Assembly (NCBI GenBank): GCA_028023455.1
Contig: JAQFVV010000012.1
Coordinates: 16,320,364 to 16,384,363, forward strand
DNA: 64,000 nucleotides
DNA from: Epiperipatus broadwayi
Lineage: Eukaryota; Onychophora; Udeonychophora; Euonychophora; Peripatidae
Direction: 5' to 3'
Part shown: positions 22,833 to 32,982 of the stretch, piece by piece
How positions within the stretch are numbered: position 1 is the stretch's first letter
Layout: each line of letters opens with the position of its first letter
Translations under genes and position numbers: made by a program
Notes under the pieces: generated by a model
What the model was told of the DNA's origin: nothing
Seen by the model: only the letters and a program-made list of their open reading frames with translations
Database searches by the model: none

Positions 22833-25225
22833 AAGTATTTAAACACAGTGGAAGTTTTCCCACTTAGTTGTTCTCTACACCGTGAGATGATTTCTTTGTT
22901 GATGGCCAGAGGTTAATTGGTAAACCCAAGTCTCTTTATATGATTAGCGATAAAAATCCTAGCATATCTCAACCTTAGTGAAAAGGTTTTCTCTTATTCG
23001 GGTCACTGCCTGCCTCATGTTAATGTTAATATTCCTTACGGGTATGTGAAATCTAGCTATTACTAAGCATCATTTATAAATGTTGGATACAGGGTCGCAA
23101 ATTCAATTTGATGTCAGAATGAGTGCGGGTATTGTGTGTGCGATTGGTGTACTTGAACATTGTTTTGTTGATACATTTTAATTTATCAATAAGAGCCAAG
23201 AGTAATAACGTCACTAAATATTCGACTAAAGGGTTAAATAAAACCTGCGAATATTGTAAGCAATGCGTATCTGAAATTATTTAATAAATATATCCGCAGC
23301 CAGCTAAGAATTTCGCTGGAAAGGTAATATTACTAAAATATTATTATTATTGTCATAAGAACATGAATATAGTGTGTATACACGTATGATGATGATTGAG
23401 CTAGATACTGATTCGTTGACATTTGAAAGTAACCAAAATTAACTTAATCCCACCATACATAAAATATCTCTATTGTTGAGCATGGGGCAAGGAATATTAG
23501 ATTAAAATAATTAAATAAAATTATTAAATTTAATTATTGGAAGCATTACCCTTGGAAACAAATCAGTAACTAAAAGCATTAAACATTGGGGGGAGGAATT
23601 TAATGTTCACTATATCTGGGATAAAAATGAGAACAAAAATATAATAGATGTGCGAGTATATAATATTTTAACTGTCTTATGTTAATATTACTCCATGGTA
23701 ATTGTGGTTCCCTCATAATTAAAAAATGAACATTTATATTTTAAAACCTCTTGATATTATTTATCGATTTAGGGATATTTGTGTGGTTAGATTTTTTTTT
23801 TGTATATCATAATACGGTTGTAGAACAGGGGAAAGCCATGTGAGTCATCAAGTAAATGTATATATTATGTATTGAATTGTAGTATGTTAATAAAATTTGT
23901 TATTTGTTTTAAATAAAATTTGCGTATGTCTCAATGTTTTGTGGGTTATTATTATCTAGACATCTCAAATCCAATCATACATCAATATATTATTATTAAT
24001 AGTTGAATTATCATTTTCATAAATAATATCGGATAAATTTTATTTAAAATGGTTAATTTTCCGAGCTTATGTAGCACGGCAATACTCAAAGTTGCCTAAT
24101 AATTGAATATAGTTGAAGTATAAATTATGAATAGGGATGGTTATTAAGTGATAGTGGATGCAGTGGGTGGGCATAAAATCCTTTCCCCATCCGTTGTATT
24201 CAAACACCTCTCTAGATGCACTTCTTTATAATTTTACTTTAATTGTGAATATGTTATAATGTTATTTTCTAAAAGATTTGATAAGCTTAAATTATTCGAG
24301 CTTTAATGTAAATAGACATTAAACTACATTAAAGATGGCCCAAGATCACCTTGGAGGTGATAATGAGAGGAGTGTTTATCACCAATAATCTATCGCAGTT
24401 TGTTCGAGCTCCACACCTAATTGTTCTAAAAACCCTGAGAAGAGATTGTAATAGGAGAAATGAGCTAGCATAATGGAAAATTTATTAGTAAAAGAGATAA
24501 TAGTGTAATAGACCTATGGATATGAGGTTGATGGAGGTGTGGATCAGGAAAGTGGAGATGGATGTAGAACTATTTGTAATTGGAACAAAATTTTAATTGT
24601 AGCTTTAATGATGGTAAATGGGGAGCGTGCTGAGAATAACCAAGAATTTCCAAGAATATTAATATTATTATTTTTAATACATTCTCAGTGGTCTCTTAAT
24701 CGATTATTTATTAACCCATTCATTAAATATTATTACTGAAAGTTATTGAAATGAGATTTAACCTCCATATTTTATTAAAGTTGCAATTTGCTGCCCTGGC
24801 AAATAAGATTATAGATGTTCTATACCATCATTATCATCCCAGTAGGCTTTAGAAATAATGTTAGCTGGGAATGATGAAGCATCCATCGATCCATTCTTAA
24901 AACGTTACAATAGGCATGCAACTTAGCCACAAGGGTTTGAATGCCAGATAGATTCAATTATAGGTTATAATTAATGCATAGCGTGGTCGCCCAAGCTGAA
25001 ATAAAGAAATATTATAATTGTTCCATAACGAGGATGTGCGACCATTTGAATATACGTTGAATTAGCCTAAGCTCTCCGATCTAAAAAGTTGTAGAGTTGG
25101 TTCTCCTTTCGTTTTGGCATAATTCTCATTGGTTAGATTTGGCTACAATGTAGAGGCTATAAAATAAGTTGTAGCTGGCTCTCCATAATTTTCAATTAGT
25201 TAGAATATATATAGTAAATCATTAG
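22833..25225. other. Unassigned AT-rich stretch
   Basis: No long frame or terminal repeat is recognised. Short less AT-rich blocks occur at 22860-22990, 23060-23160 and 24330-24420. They may be pieces of an old LTR, since a TATA-like word (tttataaagta, about 22829) precedes the first. Confidence 0.25.
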
Positions 25226-25570
25226 TTTATTTGATAGGCTCAAATGTGCTGCCCTCAAAACTTTTACACATATCACTTATTGAAAATATATTAATAATTT
25301 TTATTAGTCACCCATAGGAGATCATAAATTTTTTTCACATCTTTGGTCATATGTTTGTGATTACATCCTTCCACAAGGTTTTAAAGGAAATAGAAACCAG
25401 TCTCTACCTTGCGTGAGAGTGGTATAGTGAAAATTATATGATAGAAAAATTATTCATTATTGGATAATCTCTAGTCTAATGAATGACTAATAAAAATTAT
25501 TAACATACTTTCATTAGGTGATTTGTATCAAAGTTGTGAGGGCAGCACATTTGACACATCAAATAAACTG
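25226..25570. repeat. Foldback element with about 80-bp inverted arms around an HHR-2 tail
   Basis: The left arm (25231-25310, caaatgtgctgccctca through ttttattagtc) is the reverse complement of 25483-25565. Between them lies the tail part of an HHR-2 unit without its ribozyme, and the sequence ttattcattattggataatc. The 25441-25500 end is repeated at 27133-27190. It may be a MITE-like insertion or an inverted pair of PLE-like ends. Confidence 0.6.
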
Positions 25571-25584
25571 TAGTAATTTGCTCT

Positions 25585-25840
25585 CTCTCTCTATATATAT
25601 ATATATTGAACTATAATAAAAATATATGTAAGAGATTGTGATCTGGGCCAACTGATGAGTGCTGGTTCAGCATGAAATGTGCATCTTGGGGATCATAAAT
25701 CTTTTTCAAATATCTCTGGTCATATTTTTGTGATTACATCCTTCCACAAAGTGTTAAAAGTGGATAAAAACCAGTCTATACCTTGTATGAGTGGTGTAGT
25801 GAAAATTATACTACAGAAATATTATAATAATCAGAAAATA
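25585..25840 (+). repeat. HHR-2 hammerhead repeat unit
   Basis: Leader (TA microsatellite, then ttgaactataataaa), ribozyme, and tail with gtgattacatccttccacaa and aaccagtctataccttg. It is homologous to the minus-strand unit at 20080-20345. Confidence 0.65.
25639..25695 (+). ncRNA. Hammerhead ribozyme, HHR-2 family, best-preserved copy
   Basis: All parts of a type I hammerhead are present. Distal stem I TGATC pairs with GATCA, an internal loop (tggg / gg) follows, and proximal stem I CCAA pairs with TTGG. Then CTGATGA (25652-25658), stem II GTGCT / AGCAT with a five-base loop GGTTC, GAAA (25674-25677), stem III ATG / CAT closed by a two-base loop, and the cleavage site after ATC (25685). The internal loop in stem I and the stem II loop are placed as in natural fast-cleaving hammerheads. 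One weak point is a G-U instead of G-C next to the core in stem II. Confidence 0.75.
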
Positions 25841-26105
25841 ATAAATTCTTACAACAGCTATATAAATATCAAATTTTTTTATATACATAAAAAGCCTTTT
25901 TCAGCACCTGATTTGGTGCCCTTTTCAAATGTTAATAATCTATTATATTAATGAACTATTACAGACATAAAACTATCTGATGTTCAATAATGAAATTAAA
26001 ACAACCAATAACAATATAAATCATTAAAATAAATCAAAACCTACATATAAATGCAATAATTACAAAATAATTGACTATATCATAAGAATATAATAAATAA
26101 AATAA
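25841..26105 (-). repeat. Left inverted-repeat arm flanking PLE-3
   Basis: Reverse complement of 26755-27035, including the blocks agcacctgatttggtgccc, catctgatgtt-like and caaaacctacatataaa. The arms enclose the PLE-3 C-terminal fragment. Confidence 0.75.
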
Positions 26106-26109
26106 ATTA

Positions 26110-26700
26110 TATGCATTTTTTTTAATGGATATAATCCTAAAACTATTAAAAATATACTTTTTAATTCTAAAACATCTGTAGTAGGTGATAATATTTCTAA
26201 GAAAAATAATTGTATTGATAATGGTAATAATGAATCAAATAAGAAATGGATTAGACTTTCATACTGTCCTAAGATATATAATACATTGATGTATAACAAA
26301 AATTATATTGAGATGGATATAAATATTGGCTGGACAAACAGTAAAAATCTCGATCTATTAATAGGTAATTATAGGTTAAGAGATGATATACAATATTACT
26401 TGCGAAATTTATAAAATGTTTACTTTGGGCATACTGGCAAACAATTAAAGGTAAGAGCCAAAGAACATAATAATGGAATTAATAGAAAAAATGATAAATC
26501 TGCATTATATATTCACTATTTAAAATATGGGCATAGAATAGATGCTACAAAAAGTATTAAAAGTTTAAATTTCATCAAAGATCAAAAAAAAAAAAGATAA
26601 TTATACGAAACATATATTAAAAATAATTTAAATAACTGTATGAATATTTACAAGACTTCTATAAATTTGGTTAATAACTAATTAATTAAAAATGTATGGA
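26110..26700 (+). pseudogene. Penelope-like element fragment (PLE-3), C-terminal region with GIY-YIG
   Basis: One frame, broken by few stops, gives a peptide whose first part has KKWIRLSYCPKIYNTL and NIGWTNSKNLDLLI, resembling the linker of PLE proteins. It continues with YFGHTGKQLKVRAKEH, the YIG..T..L..R..EH segment of a GIY-YIG nuclease, then SALYIHYLKYGHRID, and near the end YETYIKNNLNNCMN, which supplies the Glu and Asn positions. The GIY half is worn (a TAA precedes NVYFGH). Only the 3' end of an element is kept, which is usual for 5'-truncated PLE copies. The family differs from both PLE-1 and the 57-64 kb copies. Confidence 0.65.
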
Positions 26701-26754
26701 AAATTATATAAATTGACATATATATAACTGTATAAAAAAAAAGAAAAAGGAATA

Positions 26755-27035
26755 ATAATTTATTTATTTATTATATTGTCATGATATAGTCAATTATTTT
26801 GTAATTACTGGATTTATATGTAGGTTTTGATTTATTTTACTGATTTATATTTGTATTGGTTGTTTTAATTTCATTATTGAACACTAGATGGTTTTATGTG
26901 TGTAATAGTTCGTTAACATAATAGATTAACATTTAAAAAGGGCACCAAATCAGGTGCTGAAAAAGGCTTTTTATGTATATAAAAAATTTGACATTTATAT
27001 AGCTGTTGTAAGAATTTACTATTTTCTGATTTTTT
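26755..27035 (+). repeat. Right inverted-repeat arm flanking PLE-3
   Basis: Partner of 25841-26105 with high similarity. It follows the PLE-3 frame by about 60 bp and may be its 3' untranslated region, present inverted on the other side. Confidence 0.75.
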
Positions 27036-27132
27036 ATATATATATACAATTATATATATATGTTAATTTATATAATTTTCCATTCATTTTTAATTAACCA
27101 AATTTATAGAAGTCTTGTAAATATTCATACAA

Positions 27133-27190
27133 TTATTTACTATTCATTATTGGATAATCTCTAGTCTAATGAATGACTAATAAAAATTCT
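27133..27190 (+). repeat. Second copy of the 25441-25500 segment
   Basis: The block tattcattattggataatc through gactaataaaaatt is repeated nearly identically, suggesting that 25.2-27.2 kb contains duplicated ends of one insertion. Confidence 0.7.
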
Positions 27191-27583
27191 GAAAATACTG
27201 GAAGTTCTAAATTTGCTTTGATTTGGAAGAAAATGAAAAAAATACAATGGAAAAATGATTAGAAACATATTTATTAAAAAATTTATTAAGAAAAACAGTA
27301 ATAGTCAATTACTTAGAACTGGAGAAATTGTGGAGACATCTTGGAATGTAATGTGGAGAATGAAAGTATGGCAGGTAATAGAAGATTTATGATAAAAATT
27401 AAAAATCATAAAAATTGACCTAAAAGAAACTACACTTTTCAATAGGTACATTAAATAATAAAATTCAATGCAATATTAACTTCATAAATCAACTTTAAAA
27501 TCACTTAAAATATGTTTACCATTCACAAAAAATATGATGGAAATTAGTTATGAAATTATGCATAACTTCAGAAATATGATTAT
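27191..27583. other. AT-rich stretch, no recognised feature
   Basis: Nothing supportable was seen. Confidence 0.4.
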
Positions 27584-27943
27584 CAAGCACATAATAACTA
27601 AAACTTAACTCAACTATTTATATTGTTAGTTTAGATAAACTATAAATTGCTTATAATTGCACTAAACTGTATGCATACTAATTTTAATATTATAACAAAG
27701 TGTAGGTTTTCAGGATTATGATATTTATAGATGATTTTATTAAAAAAAAATAATGGTAATTTACAAGCACATAATAACTAAAACTTAACTCAACTATTTA
27801 TATTGTTAGTTTAGATAAACTATAAATTGCTTATAATTGCACTAAACTGTATGCATACTAATTTTAATATTATAACAAAGTGTAGGTTTTCAGGATTATG
27901 ATATTTATAGATGATTTTATTAAAAAAAAATAATGGTAATTTA
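27584..27943 (+). repeat. Perfect tandem duplication, 180-bp unit, 2 copies
   Basis: The unit starting caagcacataataac at 27584 restarts at 27764 and appears identical by eye over the full 180 bp. It is very recent or an assembly artefact. Confidence 0.9.
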
Positions 27944-28419
27944 AATACAAGAATGTACATTATTTTTGATAACTATCATTATAATCTAGCTAATTACTTT
28001 TTAAATTGCGCTTTATGCAAAAAAGTGAAACTTAGTATTATTGGAACAAGGATTTTATTTCTAATTAATTTTTATATATTTTTATATTAAATATGTAATG
28101 GACACAGCATGATGAAACACAATTGATATTTTTGGACAGCTATAAATTCCAACAAGCTTTTTTTAAAAAAAAAACAAGAGCATACTGCTTAGAAAAAGAA
28201 GACAGTTACAATTAAGGCGTTTATTTTTTATATAAAAGAAAACAACTGACAAAAACATATCTTACAACATTAAAAAATGCAAATAATTTTTATCATGAGC
28301 CAATAATTAGAAAATTTTAAAATCCGTAAATTCCTCTTTGAGGCATACAATGGCCACAAAATCTCTAGTGGAATTTGTAAAGCTTATTATATAAACATGC
28401 TAAATCATGTCTGCACTAA
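27944..28419. other. AT-rich stretch, no recognised feature
   Basis: Nothing supportable was seen before the 3' end of the LINE-2 copy. Confidence 0.4.
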
Positions 28420-30640
28420 AAGAGATGAATGTGATGTGATGAATTTTGGCTTCTCCTTAAACAAAGTCAAGAATATCTCAGCAATTATGCTCACATAAAC
28501 CTGTTAGCCACTTTATTTTCCATTCACCACTCTTAAGTCTTCCCATAATCTGCCCCATCCCATTTCCACAACATAATCTTTGTCAATTCTATGGCCTTTA
28601 TATCTAAATCCCCCTTATTTTTCCACAAACCTGGCATAAAAATCAATCTCACTGTATAATCACATTGTTCATATCTATTCTCCCATAACTTCATTATCTT
28701 TACCCTTTCTGCTTTCAAGCATTTACATTCAATCAACAGATGCCTAATATTTTCTATACCTTCCTTACACAATTTGCACACAAAATCACCCATAGTTTTC
28801 CATTTACATGTATATTCTCTTGTTGCTAAAGATCCCGTTCGAGCCTTAAGCAATAAACTACTTTCCTTACTATTATCATAAATTAACTCGCATCCAATGT
28901 TTCGTTTACTTCTATATATATTTAAACTCTTCTTACCCTCCATACTAGTTCTCCATCTCTTCAACTCCCTATTTTTTATTAATGCTTCTATTCTTTTATC
29001 CCATTCCTTACCACTATAACACTCAACAATCCTCCTAACACAATCATCCCACCTTTTATACAAGTATACTGATATAAATTTCTTTATCCAAACCTTTTGC
29101 AAACCGCATTACTTTTCTCACCCATCTTGTTACCTGCCCTTTACTCATAACCCAATTATTTTGGCTATTCTTTCACTATTCATAAACTGCAATCTACCAA
29201 ACATTTTCATTTTACTTTTTGCATCTCTCATATAAAAACTTGACCATCCCATTTCTCCTTGAATTGCCTCCTTTGCTATCCACATCTCTGCATCTAATGC
29301 ATGTCTTCCTACTTCCCTTTGTACTTTCTCTAAATAATCTAAAACCCTTTTACTAACACATAATGCATCATTACCATATGTTAGCCCTGCTACTGCAACT
29401 CCCTTCCATACAATTCTAGCTACATCATATTTATTATATAAAAATACTATTAGCTTCTTTACCAAACTCTTTCTTTTCTTTGTTTCATTTACCAATTTTT
29501 TCTCCCATTCATCCAAGCACTTTTCCTGATTACATAAAATGATTCCCAAATACCTATATCTATCCATCACACTTAACTTTATATCCCCCAATAAGAATTC
29601 TACATCTTCTCTTTCCCCAGTATTAACCATCATTATATTTGACTTTTCTTCACTAAATTTAATCCCCATCTCTTTGCCCATCCTTACACATGTCCTCAAC
29701 ATAATTTCCATATCTTCTCTTCTTTCTGCAAACAAAAAGATATCCGCAAAAAAAAAGACCCGACAAAGTATATACTCCCTTGCCACCTATTAACGGTATC
29801 TCTATCCCTCTTCCTAGTCTTTCTATTGCTTTCTCCATTTCACTGAAATACAACAAAAATAAAAAGGTGACATGGGGCATCCTTGCCTTAATCCCACACC
29901 ACTTTTAACTTTAACTAATTCTATATCCCCTAATTGGTAAGAATAATAATTATTTTCATATAATTTCTTAATAATATTTACAAAAGCTTCATCCATTCCC
30001 AAATTTGCTAACCTTACCAATAATCTATTTCTATTTACTCTATCATATGCTTTCTCTATATCTATAAAACTCATATATAACGATCTACCTGAATTCCTAC
30101 TCATTTCCATAAGTTGTGTAACTACAAACAAACTATCTCCAATACGCCTATCTGACCTAAAACCTCCTTGCATTTCCCCCACTACATTATTCTCTTCCAT
30201 GCATTTTACAACTCTTCCATCTACCATATATGAGAAAACTTTATATAAAACTGATGTTACCGCTATCGGTCTATAATTATTTAACTTTCTATGATCCTTA
30301 CCCTTTCCTTTAAATAATAATCTTATTCCGGTATTACTCCAACTACCCATAAAAACTCTCTTCTGTGCCATCTTATTAAAACATGATAATAACATTGTTC
30401 TTGCTCTATGCCCTAAATTCATTACCATTTCTCCTGCCCATCCATCTAAACCTCTCGCCTTTTCACTTTTCAATCTCTTCCCTGCCACATTCAGTTCATT
30501 TTTTGTGAACCTAATATTCCCATTACTAAATGCTTTCGTGTTTTCTATCACTAAGTCCTTCACATCTAACATCTTTTTTATATCCATTACATATAAGATT
30601 CTCTCTAATTCTTCTCTAGAGCTACACTCTATTCCCTCAT
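28420..30640 (-). pseudogene. LINE-2 copy 1, reverse transcriptase and C-terminal part
   Basis: On the minus strand three main open pieces follow each other. The first (30587-29823) has ARGLDGW, NNYRPIAVTSVLYK, MQGGFR, FIDIEKAYDRVNRN and GLRQGCPMSPF, the RT fingers and palm of a non-LTR retrotransposon. After a frameshift the second (29786-29145) begins with a damaged FADD box (reads FFADIFLFAE), then KSNIMMVN, YLGI and GLTYGNDALC. The third (29102-28533) holds a Cys/His motif, CKLCKEGIENIRHLLIEC, typical of the C-terminal zinc-like region of several LINE clades. The 3' end carries tgatgtgatg-type repeats near 28431-28440. Breaks make it inactive. The 5' part continues at 34796-35712 after a nested insertion. 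Clade is not assigned with confidence. Confidence 0.8.
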
Positions 30641-30894
30641 CCTATTAGGCAGGATTGGTGTTAAACCATTAAGCATCACATGATCACATTTCCTATACAA
30701 GCACATTAATTGATGATAAACAGAGCAAAACTCTCAATACAGTATTGCCACCTGTGCTAAACAGAGTAATCAATGGATGCCAGAAGGCTTGTGCATAAAA
30801 TCCCTATCTAATGCCTACTCATCCATTATCCCCAGACTAGTTTCTGGCTTGTGGCCTTCGTCAGTGAGGAGCGTTGGATCTGAGAGCACTGCAT
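30641..30894 (-). repeat. HHR-1 unit, inverted relative to the tandem array
   Basis: Reverse complement of about 31010-31275, with only a few differences. The two head-to-head copies are separated by about 115 bp. The outer end (cctattaggcagg) abuts LINE-2 sequence at ccctcat. Confidence 0.85.
30821..30879 (-). ncRNA. Hammerhead ribozyme, HHR-1 family
   Basis: On the minus strand: distal stem I ATCCA with TGGAT, proximal stem I TCCTCA with TGGGGA, core CTGACGA (position 7 is free in hammerheads), stem II GGC / GCC with a CACAA loop, GAAA, a minimal two-pair stem III in CTAG, and cleavage after GTC. An A-A pair next to the core in stem II departs from the usual G-C. Confidence 0.65.
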
Positions 30895-31034
30895 CTATAT
30901 AAGCTATTGAGCTTAGATTGAAAATATTTTTTGTGTTTTCAATTTCATTCTCATAGTTTTGTAGTTAAGTAGAGATAAAACGTGGTTGCTAGAGGGTTGC
31001 ATTAGATCCTAAGATCTAGATGCAGTGCTCTCAG

Positions 31035-31093
31035 ATCCAAAGTTCCTCACTGACGAAGGCCACAAGCCAGAAACTAGTCTGGGGATATTGGAT
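31035..31093 (+). ncRNA. Hammerhead ribozyme, HHR-1 array copy 1
   Basis: ATCCAA / TTGGAT distal stem I, TCCTCA / TGGGGA proximal stem I, core CTGACGA, stem II GGC / GCC, GAAA, CTAG, GTC. The predicted cleavage is after 31079. Confidence 0.7.
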
Positions 31094-31490
31094 GAGTAGG
31101 CATTAGATAGGGATTTTATGCACAAGCCTTCTGGCATCCATTGATTACTCTGTTTAGCACAGGTGGCAATATTGTATGGAGAGTTTTGCTCTGTTTATCA
31201 ACAATTAATGTGCTAGTATAGGAAATGTGATCATGTGATGCTTAATGGTTTAACACCAGTCCTGCCTAATAGGATACTGGTGGCTATGGTTGTAAAAGAG
31301 CCAAAGACACCAAAATGTATGGGTGCTGAACTGAGTTCAGACCCATATGACTATATAAGCTATTGAGCTTAGATTGACCATATTTTTTGTGTTTTCAATT
31401 TCATTCTCATAGTTTTGTAGTTAAGTAGTGATAAAAGGTGGTTGCTAGAGGGTTGCATTAGATCCTAAGATCTAGATGCAGAGCTCTCAG

Positions 31491-31549
31491 ATCCAAAGCT
31501 CCTCACTGATGAAGGCCACAAGCCAGAAACTAGTCTGGGGATATTGGAT
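31491..31549 (+). ncRNA. Hammerhead ribozyme, HHR-1 array copy 2
   Basis: Same structure with core CTGATGA and full proximal stem I. The predicted cleavage is after 31535, 456 nt after that of copy 1, so a unit-length RNA would be released. Confidence 0.75.
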
Positions 31550-31934
31550 GAGTAGGCATTAGATAGGGATTTTATGCACAAGCCTTCGGCATCTATTGAT
31601 TACTCTGTTTAGCACAGGTGGCAATACTGTATGGAGAGTTTGCCCTGTTTATCAACAATTAATGTGCTAGTATAGGAAATGTGATCATGTGATGCTTAAT
31701 GGTTTAACACCAATCCTGCCTAATAGGATACTGGTGGCTATGGTTGTAAAAGAGCCAAAGACACCAGAATGTATGGGTGCTGAACTGAGTTCAGACCCAT
31801 ATGACTATATAAGCTATTGAGCTTAGATTGAAAATATTTTTTGTGTTTTCAATTTCATTCTCATAGTTTTGTAGTTAAGTAGAGATAAAACGTGGTTGCT
31901 AGAGGGTTGCATTAGATCCTAAGATCTAGATGCA

Positions 31935-32003
31935 GTGCTCTCAGATCCAAAGCTCCGCACTGATGAAGGCCACAAGCCAGAAACTAGTCTGGGGATATTG
32001 GAT
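31935..32003 (+). ncRNA. Hammerhead ribozyme, HHR-1 array copy 3
   Basis: Same structure with core CTGATGA; proximal stem I has one G-G mismatch (TCCGCA with TGGGGA). The predicted cleavage is after 31989, 454 nt after copy 2. Confidence 0.65.
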
Positions 32004-32159
32004 GAGTAGGCATTAGATAGGGATTTTATGCACAAGCCTTCTGGCATCCATTGATTACTCTGTTTAGCACAGGTGGCAATACTGTATGGAGAGTTTTGCT
32101 CTGTTTATCAACAATTAATGTGCTAGTATAGGAAATGTGATCATGTGATATTCTATTAT

Positions 32160-32982
32160 AAAGGCACAAATATTGGAAATACAAGTGGAGTAGGATTCAT
32201 TATAAATATAAAGTGGAAGAACAATATTGTGGAGATTGATGGTGTATCAGACAGTGGCAAGATTAGTTATACAACTTAATAGCAGATACCAAATGCAGAT
32301 AATTCAGGTTTATGCCCCAACAAGTTCTCATAGTGATGAAGTAGTAGAAGATTTTTATATGGATGTACAAAAGGCTTTTGATCAGAGTAAACAACATTTT
32401 AAAATTGTTATGGTAGACTTTAATGCTAGAATTGGTAAACAAATGAAAGATGAAAGTGCTGTAGGTAATTTTGGTTATGGTAATAGAAATGAGAGAGGAC
32501 ATAGACTTGTGGAGTTTGCAGAAAAAGAAAAACTTTATATTATGAATTCTTTTTTTGAGAAAAATGTTAAAAAAAAATGGACATGGAAGCATCCAAATGA
32601 AGGTACAGCAGAATTGGATTATATTTTGACTAACAGGAAATACATATTTCAAGATTGTAATGTTCTTAATAGATTTAACACAGGAAGTGATCATCAATTA
32701 GTAAGGTGCAAGATACGTGTTAATGTAAAACTAAAAAGACAAAAATTGTTAAGAAAAACAATATTTACAGTTGATATTCCTAAACTTCAGAAACATTCTA
32801 ATGAATTTAAATTAGAACTTACAAATCGATTTCAAGTATTAGTAGATTTTGAACATGATTCAGATTTGAATGAAATTAATATGAAAATAACTGATACACT
32901 TTTAAAAACTGCAACAAAGATAGCTGGTAGAAAAAAGCAGCAAATGACCAATAAAATTCTACAGAGACTAGAGAATTTATGA
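32160..32982 (+). pseudogene. RTE LINE AP-endonuclease domain, 5'-truncated
   Basis: The main open piece (32227-32982) carries IIQVYAPTSSHSDEVVEDFY, MVDFNARIG with the Asn of the catalytic site, WTWKHPNEGTAELDYIL, and TGSDHQLV with the terminal Asp-His pair. Upstream, in another frame, FYYKGTNIGNTSGVGFI is the preceding part of the domain, so a frameshift lies near 32255. The first 50 or so residues with the catalytic Glu are absent, as in most truncated LINE copies. This domain nicks target DNA to prime reverse transcription. Confidence 0.85.

Larger units (their letters stand above)
30895..32150 (+). repeat. Tandem array of HHR-1 units, period about 455 bp
   Basis: The block ctatataagctattgagc occurs at 30895, 31351 and 31805 (steps of 456 and 454). 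Each unit runs through a hammerhead and then through gtaggcattagatagg, tctggcatcca and tgatcatgtgat. Units are only slightly diverged. The third unit is cut at about 32150 by the RTE element. Tandem units of a few hundred base pairs, each with one type I hammerhead, are the hallmark of animal retrozymes. Confidence 0.85.

Noticed and set aside
26935-26975. caggtgctgaaaaaggc in the PLE-3 inverted arms as a hammerhead core
   Set aside because: CTGANGA is absent and no stem II forms; only a short palindrome around gcacc / ggtgc is seen.
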